NCBI GenBank assembly: GCA_015680685.1
Contig: MNCI01006577.1
Coordinates: 878,105-942,104, forward strand
Direction: 5' to 3'
Length of the DNA: 64,000 nucleotides
From: Gnetum montanum
Lineage: Eukaryota; Streptophyta; Gnetopsida; Gnetales; Gnetaceae
Shown: piece after piece, positions 27,541-39,294 of the stretch
How positions within the stretch are numbered: the first letter of the stretch is position 1
Layout: each line of letters opens with the position of its first letter
Notes under the pieces: generated by a model
Seen by the model: only the letters and a program-made list of their open reading frames with translations
Told to the model about the DNA's origin: nothing
Database searches by the model: none
Translations under genes and position numbers: made by a program

Positions 27541-28159
27541 ATAGCCAAAACATTATAGCCTAGATAGCATATCAAATTAACACATAACCAAATTTAAATC
27601 CTAAGAAATATCCATTGGCATGAATATTACTAAAAATAGTAAACATTCTTGTAACCTTCAAAATCAAATTAAAGCATTACCAATGTCTCATAACATCCCC
27701 AAGGGCATGGAAGTTGACAAAGAGAAATCTCTAAACATGTCAACCACATCCATCTCCATAGGGGTAAAGTGCTATAACCAATATTTAGCCTTATTGACAC
27801 AACCTAGAGCAAAAATTCATTAATAATTCATCCTAGCTCCAAATTTAGACATTCCACCATGAAAGGAATCCTATAATCATGAGCCTTTTAGCCATGACCA
27901 TTACAACTAGAAACACATAACCATCTTTGCATAAAACATAACCAAAGCTATCAAAATTGTAGTTGTCAATTTAAACCCCCTTTCACTTAGGGTTGGGAGA
28001 AAATTCACCAAAAATTTCCTTGAGCTCCAAACGGAGTGATTCCACCACTGTTTGAAATCTTGAATTAATTCCTACACAACCACACTTAACAAAAATTTAA
28101 AATTATTGTCTTTTATTTTTAAAAAAATTAATAATTTGGATGAAACACTAAAAATGGCA
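27541..28159. other. spacer before the nested element
   Basis: No domain is seen. A stretch near 27975-28080 (AAACCCCCTTTCAC ... ACGGAGTGATTCCACC) resembles 34191-34290 beyond the nested element, so an old local duplication may have been split by the insertion. Confidence 0.4.
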
Positions 28160-29042
28160 TGATGAAGCATCATTAAGTCGATGCGTTTACGGGGCCGCGT
28201 ATACACGGCCGCGTCGATGTAGCAACACTACGTCGACAGGGCCCCATTTACGTAGCCACTTATCCCAGCCTATAAATAAGAGGGCCCTCCACCTCATTTA
28301 GGAATTTTTTTGTCATTTGTAGCTAGACTCTTTCAGTTTGTTTCCATAGGAGTTAGATTATTTTCCTAGTGCATGCCTGTAGTGTGAGGCTTGTAATTGT
28401 ACAGAACCTTTATTCGAGTGTGCTGTACTTGGACACCCACATGATCGGCAATAAAGATCAAGATTACTTCATCATTACAACATTCACTTAGTTTAATTTT
28501 TTAATTTCATTGTTAATTATTTTTGTTATTTATTACTTTCTTAGTTAATATTTATTGCTTTCTTAGTTAATATTTATTTATCATCATTTACTATTCCTGT
28601 TGTTAAATGCGGAATGAGTACGACTTAATCACAAGCATTTAAGTGTGACTACTTGGCAACCCAGTAGTGTACCTAGGATCTGCGCTTGGTAATCCCAGTA
28701 GTAGTCATGCATGAGGTCCAAGATGTGTATGGATGATAAGGAACGGATACTCATCACACTTAGGCTAGCTTAGACTTATTTCCTATTACTCATTAGCTTA
28801 ATCAATATTATTCTCCATTGTCTCTAGGAGTAGCATTAGTTTAGGATCACATCATACGCCTCACTCTGGACTAAACCATACGTGACAAAGAAAATACTAG
28901 TCCATGTGGGAAGACAATGAATTGCGATCAACATGTAATGATCTAGATACCACAACTAGCTTATCTGTAGAGTTCAACCAGATTGTGCGTGAACGCTCGT
29001 ATTCGTATGGTTGAGTGTAGGGATACCTTGCTGCTCCCACCA
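28160..29042 (+). repeat. 5' LTR of the nested element (883 bp)
   Basis: Starts TGATGAAGC. It contains a TATA-like box (CCTATAAATAAG, near 28270), a polyadenylation-type AATAAAG near 28450, and ends ...GCTCCCACCA before the primer-binding site. The GC-rich patch 28186-28245 (GGGGCCGCG and a GTCGATGTAG...CTACGTCGAC inverted pair) is shortened in the 3' LTR. Confidence 0.85.
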
Positions 29043-29060
29043 TTGCCGGGGATGGTGCTA
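29043..29060 (+). promoter_or_regulatory. primer-binding site, tRNA-Asp-like
   Basis: TTGCCGGGGATGGTGC lies immediately after the 5' LTR. The TTGCCGGGGA core is the same as in plant LTR elements whose minus-strand synthesis is primed by tRNA-Asp. This fixes the LTR end at 29042. Confidence 0.65.
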
Positions 29061-29365
29061 GTTATCTAGATTAGTTACATCATACAAGATCGCTGTAACA
29101 AGGACTTAATGATATATCTTTTAGAAATAAATAATTATAAAAAGTTACATACAAATTCACACACAATTTCACAATCATGCCTCTCCTACAAAACGATATA
29201 TAATGCCACATCTAGTGAGGAAGTTCATTGGAGAACCAACGAACTATATGATGATGAAGATTGGTATACACAACCTGAAGTGGGGTTTCTTATAAACATG
29301 AACGAAAGCAACGTCATCCCAACACATGAAGGTATAACTTACAAGATGATGATGAACCCCCACTA

Positions 29366-30855
29366 GCCACTACAAGCTTAACGCAAATACAAGAGGCTAT
29401 TCAAATCTCACGTAGGCATCGTAAAGTGAGCCGTCTACCCAGGTTGGATTTAAACAACTTTCCTAAATTTTCAGGAGGTTATGACTTAGATCCGCATCAA
29501 CATTTACAAGCCTTCTATGATGCCTGCACATGGAACAACATTGATAATAGGTGGTAAGAACTTAAGCTCTTCCCTATGACACTCGTTTACCAAGCAAAAG
29601 TATGGTATAGATTGTTAAAACAAAATTCAATATGATGTTGGTCAACAATGGTAGAAGTCTTTAACAAAAAATATCAAACCTACACAAGAGTGTCAGCCTT
29701 GAGGAAACAAATCCAAGGATGGAAACAAGCACAACATGAACCCTTGGACATGGCCTTAGAAAGATATTATTCACTGTTAAACAATTATCCAAGCCATGGG
29801 TTTTCTGATGAAAGGCTAATGTATCATGTCATTGATGGGCTACGTAATGCAACAAGAGAGACCTTAGGAATGTATGCCCAAGGTCAACTATACGAACTAT
29901 GAACCCCTCAAATCCAAGAGCTTATTAAACTAGTAGCAAGGGAAGAAGGAGAAATGGCTAGATGGGAGAGTGTTGAAAAACATCAATGGGACCAAAATAT
30001 CAACTTAACAAAGGTCCATGATCATAAAAAGGAGAAATCAACCAATCTCAAGGTGGAAGAATCATCTTTTTCAATACAACAAACATTATAAGAAGCTAAG
30101 ACAAAGATCAATAAGATGTTGGAATGGACATATCAAAAGTGTGGAGAATATATCAACATCATTGGAGATAGAGTTTTAACAACCCAAGAAGTAGGACGAA
30201 ATAGCAGACAATCGGAAAGAAGGGATAAAGAAAACAAGAGCTCAACTACCAATCATACATATGAATGCAACATATGCTTATACGATCACCCCAAGGGCCA
30301 ATCCCCCATATTTTTACATTTACATGAGCATTGGGGAAACACGTTACATCTAGAGTTCGTACAGAGATACTGTGTTCTATCACAGTGGCAACAATCCTAG
30401 TCATGGGGGAAACCACCACTAAACTGGAGGCACCATTCGTATCATCCGAACCAAAACGCTTATCTTGTTCAACATCCTATTTCTCCAACTGGGCCAACGC
30501 GCTTTATCTCACCACAGTACCATTCTCCTCAATACTATCATCCCATGTCTCCAACAAAACCACCATCTTGTGCACCCTATACTCCTCCTAACTTTTAACA
30601 TTCTCATTTTTTCCCTCCTTCTACACCACCACCAACTATTCATAAGGTGTCTGCACCATAGCAACAACCCACAGACATTACTTATGCTACTATTTCCAAT
30701 AGTAGTGAGAGACCTCAGCAACATCGAAAGCGTCCCTTCTTTAAACATGGCTGTAAAAAGAGGCAACACAATTCTGAGGCCACTGCATCCTCCAAAGCAA
30801 CACAAGCCCCACACTGTGGTGCATCCTTGCCTTCGAACCCAACGCCTCATGTAAC
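29366..30855 (+). pseudogene. gag of the nested element (broken)
   Basis: One reading frame runs through the region, interrupted by nonsense codons near 29557, 29632, 29900, 30088 and 30400. It begins after a separate short frame at 29109-29366. The core is a retrotransposon-gag domain: LDLNNFPKFSGGYDLDPH, then LFPMTLVYQAKVWYRLL, then VEVFNKKYQ. A hydrophilic region follows, then a CNICLYDHP zinc-knuckle remnant near 30265 in which the following Cys is replaced (QSP where QCP is usual). The C-terminal tail is Pro/His/Ser-rich (for example YHPMSPTKPPSCAPYTPP near 30545). In an active element this would be the capsid/nucleocapsid protein. No pol follows. Confidence 0.75.
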
Positions 30856-32890
30856 TTGATCAAGGCCACCAACCAATACTCCAACAACCATACGGCCCAA
30901 TGAACACAAGCATGGAGGGCAACATCCCAATCCTTGCATACCATCTAATGGTCTGGAATATCATAGTGGGTCAACTCTTTATCTAGGAACCACCTCTCAT
31001 AAATTTTCCCACTATGTTTACTATAATCTAGTGTGTGAAACCCAATGGGGTAAACATGACTGAGCCAGAATACCTTCCAAATGCAAGGATCCTAGCCACC
31101 AGTTATTAATCTGTGTTGTCCTCAACCATTTAGCTATGAGGGCTATCCCTCATTCTAACAAGTGGGATTAATAACCATTTTTATTTTCTTTGATTTTACA
31201 ACTTTTTGTTTTCTAGTTTTTCATTTTTCAACTTTTTATTTTGTGTTTTTATCTTTTTATGTTTTTTTAAGTAATCTCATCTATGAATAAAACACTCATG
31301 TGGAAAATTGGTTGAGGTGTGTTCTATGTTATTAAGTCTCAAGTGATCAATTATTTGGACAGTGATCCCATTACACCCACTCATCCATTTTACAAATAAG
31401 AGGTTCTGTTCAAGGGTACAGTGATATTCTTGACATTTTTGAAACTTAAAATTAATTTTGTGTTCATTGTACCCCATTTGAAGAAGGATGGACCAAGAGG
31501 GAATGATTAGGGTGTGACATCAAGGGGATTTGTGGATTCTCTTTGGTGACCTCTGTGGGAGTTATCATGCAATATGGTTGTACTAAGATCCTTGTAGATA
31601 TAATGAAAAATGGGAGTAAGAGTAATCAAAAGGGCACTCAAAAATTAAAGCTATTCTATGAGGTCCCACTGGAAATACATGCACCCATGCCTAAAGGTTT
31701 GCAGCTTCTCTGGATTTAGTATTCAAAAGAAAAGAGAGAAAAAGAAGAAAATCAAAAAGAAAAGTGCCTCAAAATAAAAATCACTCCTCCCTTACATAAA
31801 ACGCCAAGTGATCATATGCCTTGTTGTTATGGTACTCTCATAGTTGTTCACCATGGGATGAAACAATGCGATGCCACTGATTAGAGGAATGGACTTGGCC
31901 CTAATCTTGGAACGACGGGTTAATGACACGTTAATCATGCTTTACACGCAAGATTCACTATGCCCTGGGTCAGTCACCTCATGTTCCAATCTCTACGATC
32001 CCTTTCTATAGTTCATCTCATCTTACTGTTCATGTATTTGTAGTCCATGTCTCGTGTAGCATAGAATTTTCATCTCATTCTGGTGATATTTACATGTGTG
32101 TGTTTTGTGGAGTTAGTGCAGATTACATTTAACCCTTCTAGTGCCCACGGACACTTTAAGTGTGGTTACACAAGGGCATTATAAGTTAAAACCTGCTTTG
32201 GCGAGGACCCACTTGTGTAATATTTTGTAATCTTTACTTATGACACAGCTCACACCTACCATTTCTCAACCTCAGCTTACTTTTTATAACATTCTTTCCC
32301 TATTATTATCATCCCTCTAAATTTTAATGTTATTACATACCCTTTTTCTTACCAACCAAGGTTTTATTGATAAAATCTACACCATCATCATTAATGGTGC
32401 CTCTCAGATTCATAAAATTTCCCTAGAACATCTTGATCATAGCCAATGTCCTTAATTTCCAACGTTAATTTCAAGAAAATATTAAAAGGTCGCTCATATC
32501 TCGCTCACTGGTACACCGATTTTCATTTCGTCTAAACTTGAACCCGAAGTGTTCAGCTTAGTCATGGGGGAGGGGCAATCACTGAATAGCACATAACATT
32601 TTTGAATTTTTTTGAAATTCATCATTTCCCAAAGGACATATTTAAGGGTAATTAGTTCTAAAAATTAAGAATAAAATGTGTCAAAAATAATTTCATCCCC
32701 TTAGCTATACCATAAAATTAAATTTGGAAACCACCTAAGCAAAGAGGACTCAACACTATAATCTTTCAGGGACATGTTCATCTAATAATTAACATCACAT
32801 GGAAATAAAGTAAATCTATTAAGGCAAGCAATAAGGTATAACATCACTTTGGTAACAACCTTACTAACGATTGGTCCCATGTGATTGCAG
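30856..32890. other. non-coding interior of the nested element
   Basis: About 2 kb without a recognisable domain; protease, RT and integrase motifs were looked for in all frames and not seen. Sequence just before 32891 (ATGTGATTGCAG) looks like a splice acceptor, so part of this stretch may be an intron joining a leader to the second ORF. Confidence 0.55.
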
Positions 32891-33487
32891 ATGGCCTCGA
32901 AACACAGACAACAGGAAGGTCCTGCTCAAGGTACGATCAAATGATCTCAGAGAGGTGGAAGACAAGACCCTACCAGACAACATGCAAAACAAGAGGAACA
33001 ATCATTCAGTGTTCATCAAGAAGATCCTCCTACCTTACGGTCTGGGTAGGTAGAAGTAGGAGATACCCTCTCTGAAAGCGGTGCCTGGTACTTAGGGGAA
33101 ACATACCAATTTTGGCATAATAAAGAAGAAGGCACCATGGTTAACATTTGTGGTGTGACTATTGATTTCTTTGTTCAAGCCATTTCAGAAGTATTAAACC
33201 TTCCGAATACAGGGTCAAAGGTTGTTGAGAACTAGCTGAACACTTTCAGAATCGAGCAACTTAATAAACTGTTGACAGAGAATAAAAGGGTGGTGGAGCA
33301 AAAAGAGAAGGCTGACTGGGCTGCCTCTATGGCACAAGTGCAAACTCACATGCATGCCAAGGCACTCAAGGCCTTACAAGAGGAGAAACTCTAGGCCATA
33401 CTTCAATGCCATCAAATCCCAAGACCTAGAGCACAAGAAAAGGGAAAGACACCTATGGAGGAGCCACCGCTACTAGAAACCCCATGA
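32891..33487 (+). pseudogene. second ORF of the nested element, 198 codons, broken
   Basis: A single frame runs from ATG (32891) to TGA (33487) with four internal stops: TGA at codon 18 and three TAG. It opens with a Gln/Arg-rich segment (MASKHRQQEGPAQ), has a middle section with GVTIDFFVQAISEVLNLP, and then a Lys/Glu/Ala-rich probable coiled coil (LLTENKRVVEQKEKADWAAS) and a Pro-rich end. The middle section fits the loose pattern of putative plant transposon proteins (hydrophobic-Gly-x-x-hydrophobic ... Ile ... L-x-L-P). The FYNFFGVPIDG region of the antisense gene at 24-27 kb fits the same pattern. The splice-acceptor-like CAG directly before the ATG suggests spliced expression. Function unknown. 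Confidence 0.6.
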
Positions 33488-33619
33488 GTTCCAAAAATTT
33501 TCTCTTTTGTGTCTGTGTCCAAATTTTGTTTAATTCTCCACTATGGCATGAATAAATTTCTAGTTAGTCAATAATCCCATACCTATCCAATGTATATTCA
33601 ATTAAGATTGTTCCTCACT

Positions 33620-33657
33620 TTGACTCGAGGACGAGTTTTTACTCAATCGTGGGGGTA
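33620..33657 (+). promoter_or_regulatory. pre-LTR motif and polypurine tract
   Basis: GACTCGAGGACGAGTTTTT followed by TCGTGGGGGTA immediately before TGATGAAGC. This pair is the usual end of the internal region of many plant Ty3/gypsy elements; the G run is the plus-strand primer. Confidence 0.7.
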
Positions 33658-34186
33658 TGATGAAGCGTCATTAAGTCGATGCATTGACGGGGCCACGTAT
33701 ACACGGCCACCTATCCCAACCTATAAATAAGAGGGCCCTCTGCCTCATTTAGGCATCTTTTTATCATTTGTAGCTAGACTCTTTTACTTTGTTTCCATAG
33801 GGGTTAGATTATTTTCCCAGTGCATGCCCGCAGTGTAATGTTTGTAATTGTACGGAACCTTTATTCGAGTGTGACGTACTTGGACACACACATGATCAGC
33901 AATAAAGATCGAGATTACTTCATCATTGCAGCATTCACTTAGTTTAATTGTTTAATTTAATTGTTAATTATTTTTTTTATTTATTGCTTTCTTAGTTAAT
34001 ATTTATTTATCATCATTTACTATTCCTATTGTTAAATGNATACTAGTCCAGGTGGGAAGACAGTGAACTGTGATCAACGTGTAATGATCTAGAAACCACA
34101 ACTAGCCTATCCAAGGAGTTCGACTAGATCGTGCGTGAACGCTCATATTTGTATGGTTGAGTGTAGGGATACCTTACCGCTCATCA
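33658..34186 (+). repeat. 3' LTR of the nested element (529 bp as assembled)
   Basis: Matches the 5' LTR from TGATGAAGC to TCATCA, including the TATA-like and AATAAAG sites. Two differences: the GC-rich patch is shortened, and roughly 275 bp present in the 5' copy (about 28612-28888) is represented here by a single N at 34039. The N therefore marks a collapsed stretch rather than one base. Confidence 0.85.
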
Positions 34187-35559
34187 TGCACAAACCCCTT
34201 TTTCACACAAGTTTAATAAAAAATTCATTAAAACTTCATCGCAAGTCCAAACAGGGTGATTCCACCTCCATTAGAAAGATAAGGCCAATACCTATCTAGC
34301 CATAGCCAAAAATTGGCCAAAGCCCCTACGTTTTGCTTAGAAAAAATCGTGAATCTACATGAAATTTTAAAAAACGGTACAAAAAACCTAACTGCACAAC
34401 TTCACGAAAACAACCATAACTTCATCGTTTTAAATCAAAATTAGATGGGAAAATAGAATTTGGAAATATGAAACATAGAGCTACAAACCCATAGCATTAT
34501 AATTTAAAATATATAGCCATTTTCTTAGTAAAAAACACACAATGTTTTTTATGTTTTCCATACAAAAATCACCAAAGAGCTCATAATTCATAAGACCTAA
34601 CTTAATATAACCATAGAAAATCGCCAAAACAACCAAAATGATTGATAACCATTTAAAAACACACCAAAATAAGGTGGTAGTATTTCATTAGAATTAAATT
34701 TTGATGAACATTAAATCCTAGATTTGAGAAAAATAACCCTATCCCAATATTTATGGAAAAAGCATGAAAACAACTAGCCTAATTTTAAAAAACCAAAGCT
34801 ACCATAGCCAAAACAATGAAATAGCCCTAGGTCTATGTAGAAATGACCAAAAAAAATGTATGAGTTTGTTATAATTTTGTTTTTCCCACTCTATTAGTAT
34901 AGATTTGAATAAAATGACCCCATCCATGGCAAGAAAAGTAAGAAAAAATGGCTAGAAACAAAGAAAAAAATGGCTAGAATTACCTACCTTGGGGTAGCAA
35001 TAGATGAAGCTGGATGGAGATAGGCCTAGAAACCCCTAATAGGTTCCTTGCATTCTTTTTTTCCTTCTACATTGGTGGATTCTAACTCTTCCCTACACAC
35101 TACTTGGGCACCATAGCTAAATCAATGCTAAAAATCTAGGTAGAATGTAGGTTCAACACTAGCTGCAAGAAAGGTCTAGTGCCTCCATGAAAAAGATTGA
35201 TGTTGTCTACTACAAAAATCTCTTCTAGAGCTATCCACCAATGCATTTTTTTTTGTGAAGATTGTGGTTGAAACTTGCAAAATTTGACAATAAAAACTAC
35301 ATCTAAACCTAAACATCCACCTCTCAACCCTAGTTGCCAATTCAATACACCATAACTCCAAGTGCACTAAAGTGTAAAAGGGGAAAAGTCTTGTCCATGC
35401 TAGTATTGGTGGGAAATAACTTCACTTCTCAAATTTTCACATTTTTGAATAGTAGGTCCCATCATAGGCCTTCACTCTTGGCCTTAAAATTGCATTAACA
35501 CTAGTTTTTAACACCTTTTGAACAATTAGAAAAATATTTAGGCCTTAACTCCCATGCAT
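34187..35559. other. spacer after the nested element
   Basis: AT-rich, with no recognisable domain on either strand. Two overlapping minus-strand frames near 35136-35367 have no similarity I know. Confidence 0.45.
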
Positions 35560-35837
35560 CCACACTGAGGATACCATGCCCAGTAAGGATACATGCCTTC
35601 CACCTTCTAAAACCGTTAAAACATAATCTTATTACCATTTTTAGCAACTATAACCGAGCTTTTTCAATCCTAGGCTTTTAAAGGGGTTTAAACATTAATA
35701 AAAAATGGATAACTTGGGTTTCCACATTGGGGTGACACTATTCAGTGTTGAAAAAGGAGGGTAACATCCATTCTTATCTCCCATCATCCATATAGTCCAA
35801 TTTTGATCCTCAGAGTGGGCCCACATGACCTAAAACC

Positions 35838-36062
35838 CCTCCAAGTAACCCTGACAACCTTAGAACCTCACCAAACGTAGCCGAAAGTGGTCAAAACCTT
35901 ATGACTTGGTGGATCCATGTTGGGAGAGGCCTCATCCACATTGAGTACCCCTCCAAGTAACCCTGACAACCTTAGAACCTCACCAAACTTAGCCGAAAGT
36001 GGTCAAAACCTTATGACTTAGTGGATCCATGTTGGGAGAGGCCTCATCCACATTGAGTACCC
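35838..36062. repeat. 112-bp recent tandem duplication
   Basis: The block CTCCAAGTAACCCTGACAAC ... CATTGAGTACC occurs twice in direct succession with a 112-bp period and almost no differences. It is far younger than the diverged array around it. Confidence 0.9.
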
Positions 36063-38296
36063 CATCCCCAATGTAGATGGATGGGGGGAAGATGAAAATT
36101 ACCTAAATTAACTTCCTAGTAGCCATTTTTCAAAGCCTAGTGCTCCCGCACAACCTTTGGTAGCCTAATTTGACCTTAAAATAACTTTATTTTTAGTCCA
36201 TAGCCTATTCCACACTAGTGAATCTCCCTCCACACTGCCTAGCATGGAGCCAGTGTGGAAACTTAGGGGTATGCAAGAAAACGTAAGTTATGACCTAAAA
36301 TAACCAAATAACTTACCCTAGTGATCCCTAGACTCTATTGGAACCCTCTTGAGATTTTGAATGCCCCAAAATTAGTCAAAATTGGCAAATAATTGTCATT
36401 CCCCTCTCATCCAAATTAGGGCCATCATGCCTAGCATGGAAGAAGGAGATGATTGCATGAGGCCCCTACGAACCTCCAAACTGCTAGATCTTGACACCAA
36501 GTATCGATCGTTAACACCAGCAACCTTGAAGACTGACATGCATGGTCAATTAGCTTTAAAAATAGCCTAGATTTAACACTCTTGGTTCATCCACATTGAA
36601 AGAGATGTCTTCCATGCTACCCAGCATGGAAATAATGTAGATGTAGCTAGGAAGATTAGTGGGTGTTCCCAGATGCAAGAAAACAACATCAAATTATCTT
36701 TTACTAACACAAAAACCTTAACAACCTCTCTAGAAGCTAACAAAATGTCAAAAATCACTTAAAATCAATCCCCTAAGGTTCTTCCATGCTGGGGAAAACC
36801 TCATCCATGTTGAGAATTCTAGTCCCAATGCGAATGAATGGGGGAAAGCCAAAACTATGGAAGTTTTCATGAAAAATGATTTTTGGAAGCAACTCCACCC
36901 TTCCAAAAGCCACTAGACTTTTGAAAATCACCTAAGCCCAAAATTTTTCCCTTTCGGTTCTCCATACTAAGGATGACTCCATCCATGCTAAGCATCCTAG
37001 CCCTAATGTGGATCAAGGGGGGAAAGCCTAAAACCCCTCTTACAACCCTCAAAATGACTAGATTTCAACCATAGGCATCGATAGTCAACACCAGTAACAT
37101 TGTGGACACATGCATAGCCAAAACTAATGAAAACTAGCAAAAAGTAGGACCCCTCAGTTCTTCCATCCTAGGAGCCACCTCTTCCTTGTTGGCTAGCATG
37201 GTAGTAGGGGAAAAATTTTTGGGTGACTTAAAAATGACCTTTAGATACCTCAAACAGACATTGGAAAGCCTTGTGTACATCTTAGGACCCTATTTGTATA
37301 TCCTAGAACCCTTAAACTCTCCAAAATTGACCATGAATAGTTAAAAATCCTATCCCCCAAATCTTCCATTCTAAGCATGGGAACCCCGATGTAGAAGAAG
37401 GAGGGAACTTCAAAAACCACTTAATAATCATTAAAATAACCAAAATTTGATCTTAGACATCAATGATTAACACAGCAACCTTGGAAATCCACATGCATAA
37501 CCAAAAGTAATAAAAAATAGCAAAATGTAGTGCCCCAGTTCCTCCATGTTGGGAGACACCTCTTCCATGCTGTCCAATGTGGAAGTAGGGGAAAATTTTA
37601 GGAGGACTTAAAAATCACCCTTGGACACCTCAAGCAAACACCCTATATCCTTGCATGAAGCATAAGGCCAACTTTGCACCTTCTAGAACCCTCAAACCCT
37701 ACAAAATTGATCCCCAAATGTTCTAAAAGCTCTTTCCCTAATTGAATACATGCTAGGCGCACCACCCCTAGTGTGAAAGAGCAGGGAAAAGCCCAAAAAA
37801 CCACTTGGGAGCACCCAAAATTGTCAAATTTTGACCTAGAACCCTATTCCTTGATCTAGTAACTCTAAGAGCTAACATGCATGGTTGATTATGATCTGAA
37901 TTGGCCTAGATTTGGGATTCTTATTCCATCCATGATGGAGAGGGTCCCTTCCACACTGGGCAACATGAAAACAAGGGGTAAAGATGCTTTTCCACTTTTG
38001 GTAGCAAGATGACACTCTCAGAGACCAAAAATCTATGTTGGATAAGCCTAGGACTTCATAGCCTTAATATTATGATCATTTGACTTTTTTTGCCCTTAAA
38101 ATTGATTTCCCCAAATCTCCCATGCTAGAGTGACTCCCCAGTGTCAAAACAAGGGGGTGAGACCTTAAATTCTCTTAAATAACCTCCAAACATGACTAAA
38201 ACTAGCTAGCAACTTGTAGAATCATAATCTACAATCCTAGGGGCCAAGAAACTTGGTTGATGTGCTCCCAAACCATCCTAAAATCATGGAACAAAT

Positions 38297-38298
<2 letters not shown>

Positions 38299-38327
<29 letters not shown>

Positions 38328-38328
38328 N
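38299..38328. repeat. poly-C run of 29 ending in N
   Basis: The same C-homopolymer-plus-N signature as at 19303-19335, 20119-20138 and 44086-44410. Confidence 0.9.
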
Positions 38329-38700
38329 ACTACAAGGTGCATAACTTCTAGATCTAGGTTTTAGCTACCTGTTTGACCTCACTTGGTCTTATTTTTATAT
38401 GGATTTTGGTTTTCCACGTTGAGCCCCCTTCCTTCCATGCTAGCCAACGTGGAAGCAAGGGGGGGTTAAGCTCTAGAACCTGCTTGTTAGCCTTTATCAA
38501 CCTTTGAAGTGCTAAATTCTAATAGATCTAATCCTAGGCTACCCCTAGGAATGCCTTGAAATCTCAATTTTAAACCTCTAGATGTCTCAAAACTTACTTT
38601 CCTTAGTTTCCATGTTGAGGATCACTCCTTCCACACTGGCCAATGTCAACATAAGGGAGGGCTACCATGCAAGCCTCAAAACTCTTGATTTTTGGGTCTA

Positions 38701-39290
38701 AACAGCCCTTATTGATGTTCAAACTTACCTAATAGCCTTGTAGCCCTAAACCATGGTCCACTAAGCCTAAACCTAGCAAAACCTAATTCTTCTTTTACTT
38801 ATATAGCCTAGTTCCACCATATGTAACCTGTTTTGCTTGATTTCGCTTTATTACATGATGTTTTAACTTGTTTTTGGCTTTGTGTTACATTGTTGACCTT
38901 GTTGTTCTTCTTATGGCCTTTCCATAGCCTTATATTTTCTTTCTTTGTCCTATTATGCCCTTATTTACATTTTATTGGTATCGAATAGTGGGGTTTGACC
39001 TTCCCTAACCACTATTTGATGCCATGTGACCACAACCCACTATGGCCTTAAACTAGCATCATGGACTACTAAGGCCTAAAATTGGCAAAACCATGATCTT
39101 TATTAATCATTGGCAGCCTTAATTTTCATACTTCCCTTTGTTTGTCCCTTGTTTGATCTTTATTTGACCTCTATTGCACTTTGTTTGCTTATTTTTACCC
39201 TATTTGTAGCCTTGAATGACCTTGTTTGCACTAGAATAGCATGCATATACATGATTTTATGGCATTTTAGCATTATTTATTCACTTTTAC
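38701..39290. other. spacer upstream of RT with short spacer repeats
   Basis: Pyrimidine-rich and AT-rich. 39010-39090 carries the 'ccactatggccttaaactag' repeat theme shared with 23700-23880 and 42290-42480. No domain is seen. Confidence 0.5.
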
Positions 39291-39294
39291 CCAA

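Larger units (their letters stand above)
28160..34186 (+). mobile_element. nested gag-only LTR retrotransposon (TR-GAG/LARD-like)
   Basis: Both LTRs begin TGATGAAGC. The 3' copy ends TCATCA, giving a TGATGA...TCATCA terminal inverted repeat; the 5' copy has the altered end CCCACCA. A primer-binding site follows the 5' LTR and a G-rich polypurine tract precedes the 3' LTR. Between them are a broken gag (29366-30855) and a second small ORF (32891-33487), but no recognisable protease, RT, RNase H or integrase in about 4.6 kb. This is the organisation of non-autonomous gag-bearing LTR elements described in plants as TR-GAG. The flanks TGGCA (left) and TGCAC (right) are at best an imperfect target-site duplication. 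It is inserted in the giant element and so is younger than it. Confidence 0.8.
35560..38700. repeat. ~190-bp periodic array related to the LTR core motif
   Basis: A motif of the form 'TTCCATGCTGGGGA..CC' then 'CATCCATGTTGAG' then 'CCCAATGTGGAT' then AAGGGGG recurs at about 36600, 36783, 36958, 37160, 37365, 37545, 37740, 37925, 38115, 38410 and 38610, mostly 175-205 bp apart. Between motifs are similar AT-rich linkers containing 'aaaatgaccaaaatt' and 'cctagaaccctcaaa' words. The core resembles the 'agcatggaaacttcatcc' repeats inside both LTRs (18970-19110; 43735-43915). Copies are strongly diverged. No coding is seen. Confidence 0.7.

Noticed and set aside
30509-30944. Minus-strand Trp/Cys/Arg-rich frames
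   Set aside because: They are complementary to the Pro/His-rich gag tail of the nested element; composition artefact.
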